Below are positions 5,972-12,945 of a stretch of DNA of 20,369 bases, piece by piece. Positions within the stretch are counted from its first letter, which is position 1. Every line of letters starts with the position of its first letter. Source of the stretch: a virus; IMG/VR virus record IMGVR_UViG_3300047388_000168, positions 1-20,369 of that record; one strand, written 5' to 3'. Position numbers and translations under genes: made by a program. The notes under the pieces are model-generated. The model made no database searches and had not been told where the DNA came from. It worked only from the letters and a program-made list of their open reading frames with translations.

Positions 5972-6396
5972 ATTCTCTAATACTAATAAAAGAAAAGGAA
6001 CTTGTAACCAGTGTAACTATCCCTTACACTCGTTCTAGTGAATACCTTTTATTAGTATGTCCGGAATGTAAGGAAGTATGGGGGGAGATAAAACCTGAAA
6101 ATTACGGTTATCATTGGGCTAATATAGCTACTTGTCGTTATTGTGTTTCCGCCGACCCTATCCGTACCCCCGGTTCTATTATAGACAACTATTTTTGCAA
6201 TTGTCATATCGATGTTAAGTTATTAAACCATCTCCCTACCGAACTTGTTTATCGTGAATTTGAGTTAGCTTTAAAGTTATTTGAGGAAGAATCATGTCAG
6301 AAACAGAATCAATTGAACACTCACTGCTTCCAGGGGTCAACATACTACTCGAAGGAGCTACCGGAACAGGGAAAACCTACGCCCTTGGGACCATAG
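5968..6396 (+). CDS. Zinc-ribbon protein with run-on C-terminus
   Basis: The frame begins in an ATGA overlap with the nuclease gene. The 142-aa product contains CPEC (about 31-34), CRYC (about 56-59) and CNCH (about 77-80), so one or two zinc sites are likely. The last 34 residues or so are read out of frame through the start of the next gene, an overlap of 103 nt, and have no recognisable character. The natural end was probably near residue 109, where the ATG of the next gene lies. Zinc binding next to recombination genes suggests nucleic-acid interaction; nothing more specific can be said. Confidence 0.7.
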   Translation: MNSLILIKEKELVTSVTIPYTRSSEYLLLVCPECKEVWGEIKPENYGYHWANIATCRYCVSADPIRTPGSIIDNYFCNCHIDVKLLNHLPTELVYREFELALKLFEEESCQKQNQLNTHCFQGSTYYSKELPEQGKPTPLGP

Positions 6397-7160
6397 CAGA
6401 CGCTGGCTGCGAACTTTTCCTTCTCTTCACAGAATCCGGTCTCGAAACAGCCCTAGGCTATTGGACCGATCGCGGCAAGGAAGTCCCTCCCAACGTCCAT
6501 TGGCATATCTTGGAACGTAGTTCCACCGACTTCACCACTCTCATGGCTGGTGCTACTTCTATCAACACCCTAACTCAAGAATCCCTTCATAAAATGCAGG
6601 ACCCTTTCCGTGCTAAACATAACCAGTTCATTGGACTCCTTAAAACTCTGTCGAACTTTGTCGATCACCGTACAGGTAAGACTTTTGGAGCGGTGGATAG
6701 TTGGGGTCCAGATAGATGCCTTGCTATTGACTCCCTTACGGGAATCAATCCAATCGCATTATCACTTGTCGTTGGAAACAAACCTGTCAAGTCTCAGCCT
6801 GATTGGGGAATCGCTCAGGACCAGGTGGAGAAACTTATTCGACAACTTACCGATGGATGCAAGTGTCACTTTGCTCTTACTGCGCATGTTGAAAGAGAAA
6901 CGGATCAAGTTTTTGGAGGTGTCAAAATTACTGTATCGACTCTTGGTCGTGCTTTGGCTCCTAAGATCCCCCCTATGTTTTCAGATGTTATTTTATCGTA
7001 CCGGGAAGGAACCAAGTTTTTTTGGTCGACCGCTAACCCGCAAGCCGACTTGAAGGCTAGGAATCTTCCTTACGCCGATGGCATCGATCCTAATTTCCAA
7101 CAGATCTTCTCAAAGTGGTTATCACGTGGAGGCCGCTTTGTTTCTGAAGTAAAACGCTGA
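6294..7160 (+). CDS. Sak4-like RecA-fold ATPase (AAA_24 type)
   Basis: The ATG follows GAGGAAGAATC, a strong ribosome-binding site. The 288-aa protein has a Walker A motif GATGTGKT (residues 21-28), a Walker B-like strand CLAIDSLT (Asp146), and an AHVERE segment (197-202) after the next strand. Phage ATPases of this length and layout (Sak4, a RecA/Rad51-like single-domain group) pair complementary single strands together with an SSB. The next gene encodes an SSB-like protein and the gene two upstream encodes a resection-type nuclease, so the set forms a plausible recombination module. Substrate and oligomer state are inferred from the family. Confidence 0.8.
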   Translation: MSETESIEHSLLPGVNILLEGATGTGKTYALGTIADAGCELFLLFTESGLETALGYWTDRGKEVPPNVHWHILERSSTDFTTLMAGATSINTLTQESLHKMQDPFRAKHNQFIGLLKTLSNFVDHRTGKTFGAVDSWGPDRCLAIDSLTGINPIALSLVVGNKPVKSQPDWGIAQDQVEKLIRQLTDGCKCHFALTAHVERETDQVFGGVKITVSTLGRALAPKIPPMFSDVILSYREGTKFFWSTANPQADLKARNLPYADGIDPNFQQIFSKWLSRGGRFVSEVKR

Positions 7161-7191
7161 TCCACAATTTTATTTATCAAGAGTAACTATT

Positions 7192-7653
7192 ATGTCCAAC
7201 TTCGATCCTTCATTATTCCTCGACGCCTCAACAACCGAAGCCAGTGTAAAACGTCCACTAATCCCAGCTGGATTAGACATCACCGGAACTATTGGTGATA
7301 TTAAGGCTAGTACTTGGCAGGGTAAGAAAGACCCTACACAATCAGGTATTAAGTTTGATATCCCCATTACGTTTGATCTTACCGCTATGCCTGATTTGCA
7401 TAAATCAATCGGAGCAGATTCGGTAACGCTAACTGACACAATCATGTTAGATGTTACTGAAAACGGTTCTATTGATTATGGTCCGGGTAAGAATGGTAAG
7501 CTCCGCCGATATCGTGAAGCCTTGGGTATGAATGTACCGGGAGAGGCTTTTTCTCCTCGCGCTATGACCGGGCGGTTGATCAAAGCAAAAATTAAACACG
7601 ACCTTTATGAAGGCGATGTTTATGATAAGATCGATTCCATAGCTAAGGCTTAA
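7192..7653 (+). CDS. Phage ssDNA-binding-like protein
   Basis: The 153-aa product begins MSNFDPSLFLDAS and continues with a strand-rich body (IPAGLDITGTIGDIKASTWQGKK, IKFDIPITFDL, VTLTDTIMLDVTENGSIDYGPGKN, LRRYREALGMN, TGRLIKAKIKHDL). I recognise this pattern from phage proteins that sit directly after Sak4-type ATPases and are thought to be OB-fold single-strand binders, but the typical acidic tail of bacterial SSB is absent. The GAGTAACTATT leader resembles those of the early genes. A terminator-like hairpin follows the stop. Confidence 0.65.
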   Translation: MSNFDPSLFLDASTTEASVKRPLIPAGLDITGTIGDIKASTWQGKKDPTQSGIKFDIPITFDLTAMPDLHKSIGADSVTLTDTIMLDVTENGSIDYGPGKNGKLRRYREALGMNVPGEAFSPRAMTGRLIKAKIKHDLYEGDVYDKIDSIAKA

Positions 7654-7661
7654 CTTTCAAT

Positions 7662-7692
7662 AGGGAAGGGACTACCACCTTCCCTCTCTTTT
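7662..7692 (+). terminator. Intrinsic terminator or attenuator inside the core operon
   Basis: A perfect 8-bp inverted repeat (AGGGAAGG at 7662-7669, CCTTCCCT at 7678-7685) with an 8-nt loop is followed by CTCTTTT (7686-7692). The stem is GC-rich for this genome. The T tract is short, so termination may be partial, giving more SSB-like transcript than downstream transcript. I saw no promoter between here and the next gene. Confidence 0.65.
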
Positions 7693-7703
7693 AAGGATTA
7701 ATT

Positions 7704-8057
7704 ATGCTTCCTCCAATTAACCCTATGCAGGGTAAGAATCTATATAAAGTCGAAACCTTTACTGATATGATGTCAGGGAGTATTATTAAACATACTCCGG
7801 TTAATGAAGATGGTTCCGCCGATCCTTTACGGGAAGCTGTGTTTTCGGGTAACACCGTGATGAACACCAATCGCGGACCTATGCCTTTAGACTTCCCTAT
7901 TAAAGCACAATCTTTAGCTCAAGCAATAGATATGTTTAGTAATTCTCTTAGAGATTTATTAGATGAAATGGAATCTAATATGACAAGGCAAAGGATATTA
8001 AGCGGTAGTCAAGTAACTTCTGACGTATCTAAGATTATCAACGGAAAGGGTAATTAA
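7704..8057 (+). CDS. Conserved-type phage protein of unknown function
   Basis: The 117-aa product is read from an AAGGATTAATT ribosome-binding site. It has a strand-rich first part (VETFTDMMSGSIIKHTPVNEDGS, AVFSGNTVMNTNRGPMPLDFPIKAQ), a helix (SLAQAIDMFSNSLRDLLDEMESN) and a short basic end. A beta-sheet followed by one amphipathic helix is seen in small proteins next to replication genes in several phages, but I cannot name a family with confidence. The gene lies just after the hairpin at 7662-7692, so its level may depend on read-through. Confidence 0.7.
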   Translation: MLPPINPMQGKNLYKVETFTDMMSGSIIKHTPVNEDGSADPLREAVFSGNTVMNTNRGPMPLDFPIKAQSLAQAIDMFSNSLRDLLDEMESNMTRQRILSGSQVTSDVSKIINGKGN

Positions 8058-8060
8058 ATT

Positions 8061-8408
8061 ATGTATCCTTTACTCAATAAAAATTTACCTGATATAAAGC
8101 CTTTAATACCCTTTACAGAAGAAACAGGGAAAGTTGGTAATACAGATGACTATGGGGGTAAATATATTACGCTTACAGCTTCAGGGATAAAAGAAGAAGG
8201 CAATCCTTTCGACTGTTATTATACTTCAGAAAAAAATTGTATTATACAATATTCAATACATTTAGTTTTGTTTCTACAGGACAGAAGGCATATAGTATGG
8301 AGAATTATCCCTGAATTAGTTACTTTAAAAGTAAAAGAAAGTGTTTCTGTATATCTTAATGTATATCAAATATACTCCAGATTAACCGCATATCCTAGGA
8401 AATTATAA
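8061..8408 (+). CDS. AT-rich hypothetical protein, 115 aa
   Basis: The ATG lies 3 nt after the upstream stop with AAAGGGTAATT before it. The product has a strand-rich middle (YGGKYITLTASGIKEEG, CIIQYSIHLVLFLQDRRHIVWRIIPELVTLKVKE) and a basic end. The gene is more AT-rich than its neighbours. I see no motif, and function cannot be assigned. It ends 1 nt before the methyltransferase gene. Confidence 0.6.
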   Translation: MYPLLNKNLPDIKPLIPFTEETGKVGNTDDYGGKYITLTASGIKEEGNPFDCYYTSEKNCIIQYSIHLVLFLQDRRHIVWRIIPELVTLKVKESVSVYLNVYQIYSRLTAYPRKL

Positions 8409-8409
8409 T

Positions 8410-9726
8410 ATGCAGCTTCATACATTAAAAATCCACGAAATTCTTATCCCTAAAAATCGCCAGAGGAGGGAATTCAAACACGAAGAAATAGTTAAGCTCG
8501 CCGGATCAATATCTCAAAACGGATTGATTCAACCCGTAGTAGTCCGACAAGATACCGACGGAGCTATCTTACTAATCGCCGGAGAACGAAGACTTCGTGC
8601 TTTAAACTATGTATGGAACTTTGGTGAATCTGTTAGATGCGGAGAATACCAGTTCCCCGAAGGCCAAGTACCCTGTATATTCCAAGGTGAAATGGACCCA
8701 TTAGATGCGTTTGAAATGGAGTTAGAAGAAAATATCCGCCGGGTTGATTTAACTTGGCAAGAACGTGCTTTAGCTACTTCAACTTTATTTGAATTAAGAG
8801 ACAAACAATCTAAAGCTAAAGGAACTGCTCCGCCAACCGCCGCGTCTATATCAGAAGAAATATACGGCGACGACAACACCGGCGCTATGGAAAATAACAC
8901 CCGCACCGAACTCATAGTCGCCCGACATTTAAAAGACGAAGATGTATTAAAAGCTAAGTCCGCCCCTGAAGCTTTAAAAATACTAAAGCGTAAAGAGCAA
9001 ATTAAAAAATCCGAAGACCTAGCTAAGTCCGTCGGCACTACTTTTACTTCTTCCGTCCACCGCCTTGAATGCGGAGACTGTTTTGAAATAATGGAACACA
9101 TGACTAAGGAATCTTTCGACGTAATATTAACTGATCCTCCCTATGGTATAGACGCGGATACTTTCGGAGACTCTGGAGGTAAAACTCATGGCGCGCACTT
9201 CTATGATGACAGCTGGACGACGTGGAATAAATTGGCTAAACGCCTTGCGGTGGAGAGTTATCGTTTGGCTAAGCCTCAAGCACATGCGTACATCTTTTGC
9301 GATATTGATAATTTCGTCATCTTCAAATCCTTCATGGAGGAGGCTGGTTGGAAAGTATTTCGCACTCCATTTATATGGTATAATCCTACAGCTTTTCGTG
9401 CCCCGTGGCCTGAGCAAGGTCCTCAAAGAAAATATCAAATAGTTCTATATGCAGTTAAAGGAGATAAACCTGTTACAAGATTATATAGTGATGTTATTAC
9501 TGGTACTAACGATGATAACCTTAATCACCCCGCTCAGAAACCTGTGTCGGTGTATATTGATTTGCTTCGCCGTTCCGTTAGTGCTGGGGACAATGTTCTT
9601 GATCCTTTTGGTGGGAGCGGTACGATCATCCCGGCGGCACACGAGCTTAAATGCAAAGCGACTTATATAGAGCAGGATCAAGCGGCGTTTGGAATAGCGG
9701 TTAAGAGGTTGAAAGATTTAATATGA
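8410..9726 (+). CDS. ParB N-domain / N6-N4 DNA methyltransferase fusion
   Basis: The 438-aa protein has two recognisable halves. Residues about 1-115 match the ParB/Srx-like fold, with GERRLRA (58-64), the nucleotide-binding signature, and ENIRR (107-111). Residues about 215-438 are a beta-class methyltransferase: the catalytic motif DPPY (242-245) comes first and the SAM-binding LDPFGGSGT (397-405) comes last, after HPAQKP. DPPY favours N6-adenine as target. Between the halves lies a Lys-rich linker (about 130-210). Such fusions occur in phages and plasmids; the ParB part may give DNA recognition or CTP/ATP use. No restriction partner is seen, so protection from host enzymes or marking of phage DNA is the likely role. 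The stop overlaps the next ATG. Confidence 0.88.
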   Translation: MQLHTLKIHEILIPKNRQRREFKHEEIVKLAGSISQNGLIQPVVVRQDTDGAILLIAGERRLRALNYVWNFGESVRCGEYQFPEGQVPCIFQGEMDPLDAFEMELEENIRRVDLTWQERALATSTLFELRDKQSKAKGTAPPTAASISEEIYGDDNTGAMENNTRTELIVARHLKDEDVLKAKSAPEALKILKRKEQIKKSEDLAKSVGTTFTSSVHRLECGDCFEIMEHMTKESFDVILTDPPYGIDADTFGDSGGKTHGAHFYDDSWTTWNKLAKRLAVESYRLAKPQAHAYIFCDIDNFVIFKSFMEEAGWKVFRTPFIWYNPTAFRAPWPEQGPQRKYQIVLYAVKGDKPVTRLYSDVITGTNDDNLNHPAQKPVSVYIDLLRRSVSAGDNVLDPFGGSGTIIPAAHELKCKATYIEQDQAAFGIAVKRLKDLI

Positions 9727-9917
9727 GTGATCTAACTATACCTTTCGGTAAACATAAAGGCGAAGATATAGAAGATATTCCTACTGAGTATCTTGAATGG
9801 TTTTTATCTAATGTAGATACTCCTCCTGTTTCTAAAAAAGAACTTCGAGAAAAACATCTAGATTTATGTAGTGCTATTGAAGATGAATTAGCTTCACGAA
9901 AAAAATACGGGAGATAA
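9723..9917 (+). CDS. DUF3820-like small protein
   Basis: The frame starts in an ATGA overlap with the methyltransferase gene. The 64-aa product begins MSDLTIPFGKHKGEDIEDIPTEYLEWFL, which fits the signature of the DUF3820 family (also named putative quorum-sensing-regulated virulence factor): PFGKHKG, then IP, then YLEWFL. These small domains are found in phages next to replication genes and in nucleases and helicases; their biochemical role is not settled. The C-terminal half is a charged helix (EKHLDLCSAIEDELASRKK). Confidence 0.75.
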   Translation: MSDLTIPFGKHKGEDIEDIPTEYLEWFLSNVDTPPVSKKELREKHLDLCSAIEDELASRKKYGR

Positions 9918-9920
9918 TAT

Positions 9921-10094
9921 ATGAAATATATAATAAAGTTTCTAGCTGATCCTAAAGTATTTAACTATATAATTATGGTTTTATACACTCTTAATGCTTT
10001 AAGATGGGCCTTAGATAAAAAATATGCGGATACATGTTATTGGCTTTCTGCTTTAGCTATTACAGCTACAGTAACCTTTCTATACAAACATTGA
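9921..10094 (+). CDS. Two-helix membrane microprotein, 57 aa
   Basis: The ATG at 9921 lies 3 nt after the previous stop, with GGGAGATAATAT as ribosome-binding site. The 57-aa product has hydrophobic segments at about residues 14-30 (FNYIIMVLYTLNALRWA) and 38-54 (DTCYWLSALAITATVTF), separated by LDKKYA. This suggests a helical hairpin in the inner membrane. It is unlike the YSTGH microproteins. A similar small membrane protein before the polymerase gene is, from memory, not rare in phages. Function unknown. Confidence 0.65.
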   Translation: MKYIIKFLADPKVFNYIIMVLYTLNALRWALDKKYADTCYWLSALAITATVTFLYKH

Positions 10095-10103
10095 GGGTTT
10101 ACT

Positions 10104-12524
10104 ATGCCAATCCAGGTGAAACCCGATGGGCCGATACCGGCTAAGATAATGATCGTTGGAGAAGCTCCCGGCGCCGATGAAGAAGCTAAAGGTATTCCTT
10201 TCGTCGGAGCTTCTGGTATTGAACTAAACAAAATGCTACAGGAAGTCGGTATCACCCGCAGCGAATGTTTCATAACTAACGTAGCTCGGGAGCGGCCTTT
10301 AGGTAATAATATAGAAAACTTTATCGCATTTAAAAAGAAAGACATCACCAAAGAACATAAGCTCTTACGGGATAAATACGTTAAAAAACCTATTCTTGAC
10401 GGCATGGAAATACTTAAAACCGAGATCAAGGCGGTTAAACCTAACATCATAATCGCCCTAGGCAACACCCCTCTCTGGGCTTTAACTGGCCTATGGGGTA
10501 TAGTAAAGCAGCGAGGTTCAATGTTATATGAAGACATTTCTGGACTCAAGTGTAAAGTTATTCCTACTTACCATCCTGCTGCTATTCTTAGACAATGGGA
10601 GTGGCGCTCCATCGCCGTTAGCGATCTCCGACGTGCTGCGCGATTTCGCGGAGGCCTTGATTATCCTGTTACTAATTGGAACTTTCGTATCCGCCCGTCG
10701 ATAGACACCGTTATAGTTGAATTAACTGCTTTAATAGTAAAATGTAACCAAGGTATAACCCTTATCTCTTTCGACCTAGAAACCCGCAACGGCCACATCG
10801 CTTGTGCTGGTATTTCCTGGACTCCTACCGACGCTTTATGTATCCCTTTAATGTGTATGGAAAACCAGTCTGGATATTGGAGTGAAGATGAAGAAGCAAA
10901 TATCATACACCACTTATACCGGCTACTTACTCACCCTAACTGTCACGTGGTGGGACAGAACTTACTTTATGATAGTCAGTATACTTATCGCCATTGGCAT
11001 TTTATCCCTAACGTTAAGCAAGACTCAATGATATCACATCATGTAGCTTTTGCGGGATTACCAAAGCGGTTGGATTTTCAAGCTTCAATGTATTGCAACC
11101 AATATGTTTACTGGAAAGATGACTCCAAGCATTGGGAAAAGGGTGTTGGTGAAAACCAACTATGGTCTTATAACTGTGAAGACTGTGTGCGAACAGCTGA
11201 ATGTGCAGAAGTAGAAAAGGGTATTATAGATAAATTTAATCTACAAGAACCGGAAGAATTTCAACAGGCTATGTTTTACCCAGTCCTAGCCGCTATGCTT
11301 CAAGGTGTTCGTATTGATTTAAAAGCCCGTAACGATATGGCTATGGAATTATCTGAAGAAATGTTTAAAAGAGAATCTTTCTTCGAACAAGTGTTAGGAC
11401 ATAACTTAAACCCCCGATCACCTAAGCAAATGCAACAGTTATTTTATGATGACCTTAAACAACCAATCATATTAAAAAAAGGTCGCCCTACTCTCGACGA
11501 CGATGCATTAACTCGCCTTGGCCAGCGAGAACCTCTTTTACGTCCTTTGTTAAAAAACATTGCTGAGTATCGAACCCTTGGTGTATTTTTAAGCACCTTC
11601 GTCCTAGCGGAGTTAGATTATGACAACCGGATGCGCTGTAGCTATAATATTTGTGGTACTGAGACTTATAGATTATCTTCAAGTGAAAACGCTTTCGATT
11701 GCGGCACAAACTTACAGAACATACCAAAAGGATCAGTGGCTAAAGACCCAGAAGATCTTACTCTACCTAACATACGCAAAATCTTTATTCCTGATCCTGG
11801 GATGGTGTTTTTCGATATGGATCTTGACCGAGCAGATCTTCAAGTAGTAGTTTGGGAAGCAGATGATAAGGATTTAAAACTTGCTTTACGCTTAGGCTTA
11901 GATATGCATTTAATGAACGCCTGTTCTATCTTCAATATCAAAGGTATTCCCTATGAAGAACTTACTGAAACGCATTCCAATTATAAAGAGCATCGTGAAA
12001 GGATTGGAGAAGACAAACGACAAAAAGCTAAACAAGGAGTACACGCTACTAACTATGGGTGTAAAGGCAGAACACTCTCACAACATCTTAACTCTTCAGT
12101 ACACGAAGCTGACAAGTTCATATCCAGTTGGCTTGCTGCACATCCAGGGGTCGGTAAATGGCATACCCGCACTGAACAACAGCTTAGAACCCGGCGATAC
12201 GTTGAAAATAAGTTTGGATACCGACGGTTCTACTTTGATCGTATCGAAGGTCTATTGCCCGAAGCACTAGCTTGGATTCCACAATCTACTGTAGCTTTAA
12301 CTATTAACAGAATCTGGTTGAATATTTATTGTAACTTAGGTAAGGATGTTAAGGTGTTATTACAAGTACACGATTCTCTTGCCGGACAATATCCTAAACA
12401 ACAAGAACAACTATTATTACCTTTAATTAAAAAGAACGCTCAGATAGTTATTCCCTATGAAGATCCCTTAATTATTCCTATAGGCATTAAAACCAGTGAA
12501 AAGTCCTGGGGCGATGTAAAATGA
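10104..12524 (+). CDS. Uracil-DNA glycosylase domain fused to family A DNA polymerase
   Basis: The 806-aa protein joins three parts. Residues 15-180 form a family 4-type uracil-DNA glycosylase: GEAPGADEEAKGIPFVG (19-35) and the catalytic-loop HPAAILR (157-163). Residues about 218-370 are a 3'-5' exonuclease with all three motifs: Asp224/Glu226, Asn286/Asp290 and Tyr356/Asp360. Residues about 385-806 are the polymerase: motif A around Asp573, motif B Arg639/Lys643/Tyr651-Gly652, motif C His756-Asp757. There is no 5'-3' exonuclease domain. It is the likely replicative polymerase, with uracil sensing or removal built in. Three usual active-site residues differ (see findings). GAGGG precedes the ATG; the end overlaps the next gene. 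Confidence 0.92.
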   Translation: MPIQVKPDGPIPAKIMIVGEAPGADEEAKGIPFVGASGIELNKMLQEVGITRSECFITNVARERPLGNNIENFIAFKKKDITKEHKLLRDKYVKKPILDGMEILKTEIKAVKPNIIIALGNTPLWALTGLWGIVKQRGSMLYEDISGLKCKVIPTYHPAAILRQWEWRSIAVSDLRRAARFRGGLDYPVTNWNFRIRPSIDTVIVELTALIVKCNQGITLISFDLETRNGHIACAGISWTPTDALCIPLMCMENQSGYWSEDEEANIIHHLYRLLTHPNCHVVGQNLLYDSQYTYRHWHFIPNVKQDSMISHHVAFAGLPKRLDFQASMYCNQYVYWKDDSKHWEKGVGENQLWSYNCEDCVRTAECAEVEKGIIDKFNLQEPEEFQQAMFYPVLAAMLQGVRIDLKARNDMAMELSEEMFKRESFFEQVLGHNLNPRSPKQMQQLFYDDLKQPIILKKGRPTLDDDALTRLGQREPLLRPLLKNIAEYRTLGVFLSTFVLAELDYDNRMRCSYNICGTETYRLSSSENAFDCGTNLQNIPKGSVAKDPEDLTLPNIRKIFIPDPGMVFFDMDLDRADLQVVVWEADDKDLKLALRLGLDMHLMNACSIFNIKGIPYEELTETHSNYKEHRERIGEDKRQKAKQGVHATNYGCKGRTLSQHLNSSVHEADKFISSWLAAHPGVGKWHTRTEQQLRTRRYVENKFGYRRFYFDRIEGLLPEALAWIPQSTVALTINRIWLNIYCNLGKDVKVLLQVHDSLAGQYPKQQEQLLLPLIKKNAQIVIPYEDPLIIPIGIKTSEKSWGDVK

Positions 12525-12943
12525 GTATCCTCACTAAACATTCTTATAGTAATCCTTTGTATAATACTTGGAAGGATATGCGAAAACGTTGTAGTAACCC
12601 TAATAGAAAAGACTACAAATTTTATGGGGGTAAAGGTATACAAGTGTGCGATAGATGGCAACAATCTTTTACAAATTTTCTAGAAGATATGCTACCAACT
12701 TGGTTTATAGGCGGAACTATAGAACGTTTAGATAATGATAAAGGCTATTGTAAAGAAAATTGTACTTGGGTTACTATCAGTAAACAGCAACAAAATAGAA
12801 GTAACGTAAAAGGATATTGGAAAAAGGAGGCCGAAGTAAAAATACTAAGAGGTAAAGGTTTATCACAGCAAAAAGTAGCTGATATATTAAACATGACCCA
12901 AGCAGCGGTATCTAGAATTGAAAATGGTTTAGGTCCATTATAG
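12521..12943 (+). CDS. HNH-like DNA-binding domain fused to HTH
   Basis: The 140-aa protein starts in an ATGA overlap with the polymerase gene. Residues about 10-95 match a phage family with the pattern YNTWKDMRKRC, YGGKGIQVCDRW, then IERLDNDKGYCKENCTW followed by QQQNRSN. This resembles HNH/homing-type proteins (such as those with AP2-like parts), but the first catalytic His of HNH is not evident (Glu68/Arg69 lie there), so it may bind rather than cut. Residues about 105-137 form a Xre/resolvase-type helix-turn-helix (LSQQKVADILNMTQAAVSRIENG). Its place between polymerase and ATPase genes is typical for inserted homing genes. Regulation or mobility are both possible. Confidence 0.7.
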   Translation: MSILTKHSYSNPLYNTWKDMRKRCSNPNRKDYKFYGGKGIQVCDRWQQSFTNFLEDMLPTWFIGGTIERLDNDKGYCKENCTWVTISKQQQNRSNVKGYWKKEAEVKILRGKGLSQQKVADILNMTQAAVSRIENGLGPL

Positions 12944-12945
12944 TA

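Noticed and set aside
8607-9101. Leftward frame of 164 codons opposite the ParB-methyltransferase
   Set aside because: It is Ser-rich low-complexity translation antisense to a protein with clear motifs.
10037-10549. Long leftward frame opposite the polymerase start
   Set aside because: It lies antisense to the glycosylase domain, which shows clear family motifs; the frame is a shadow of its codon use.
11953-12270. Rightward 105-codon frame inside the polymerase gene
   Set aside because: It overlaps motif B of the polymerase in another frame and has no ribosome-binding site of note.
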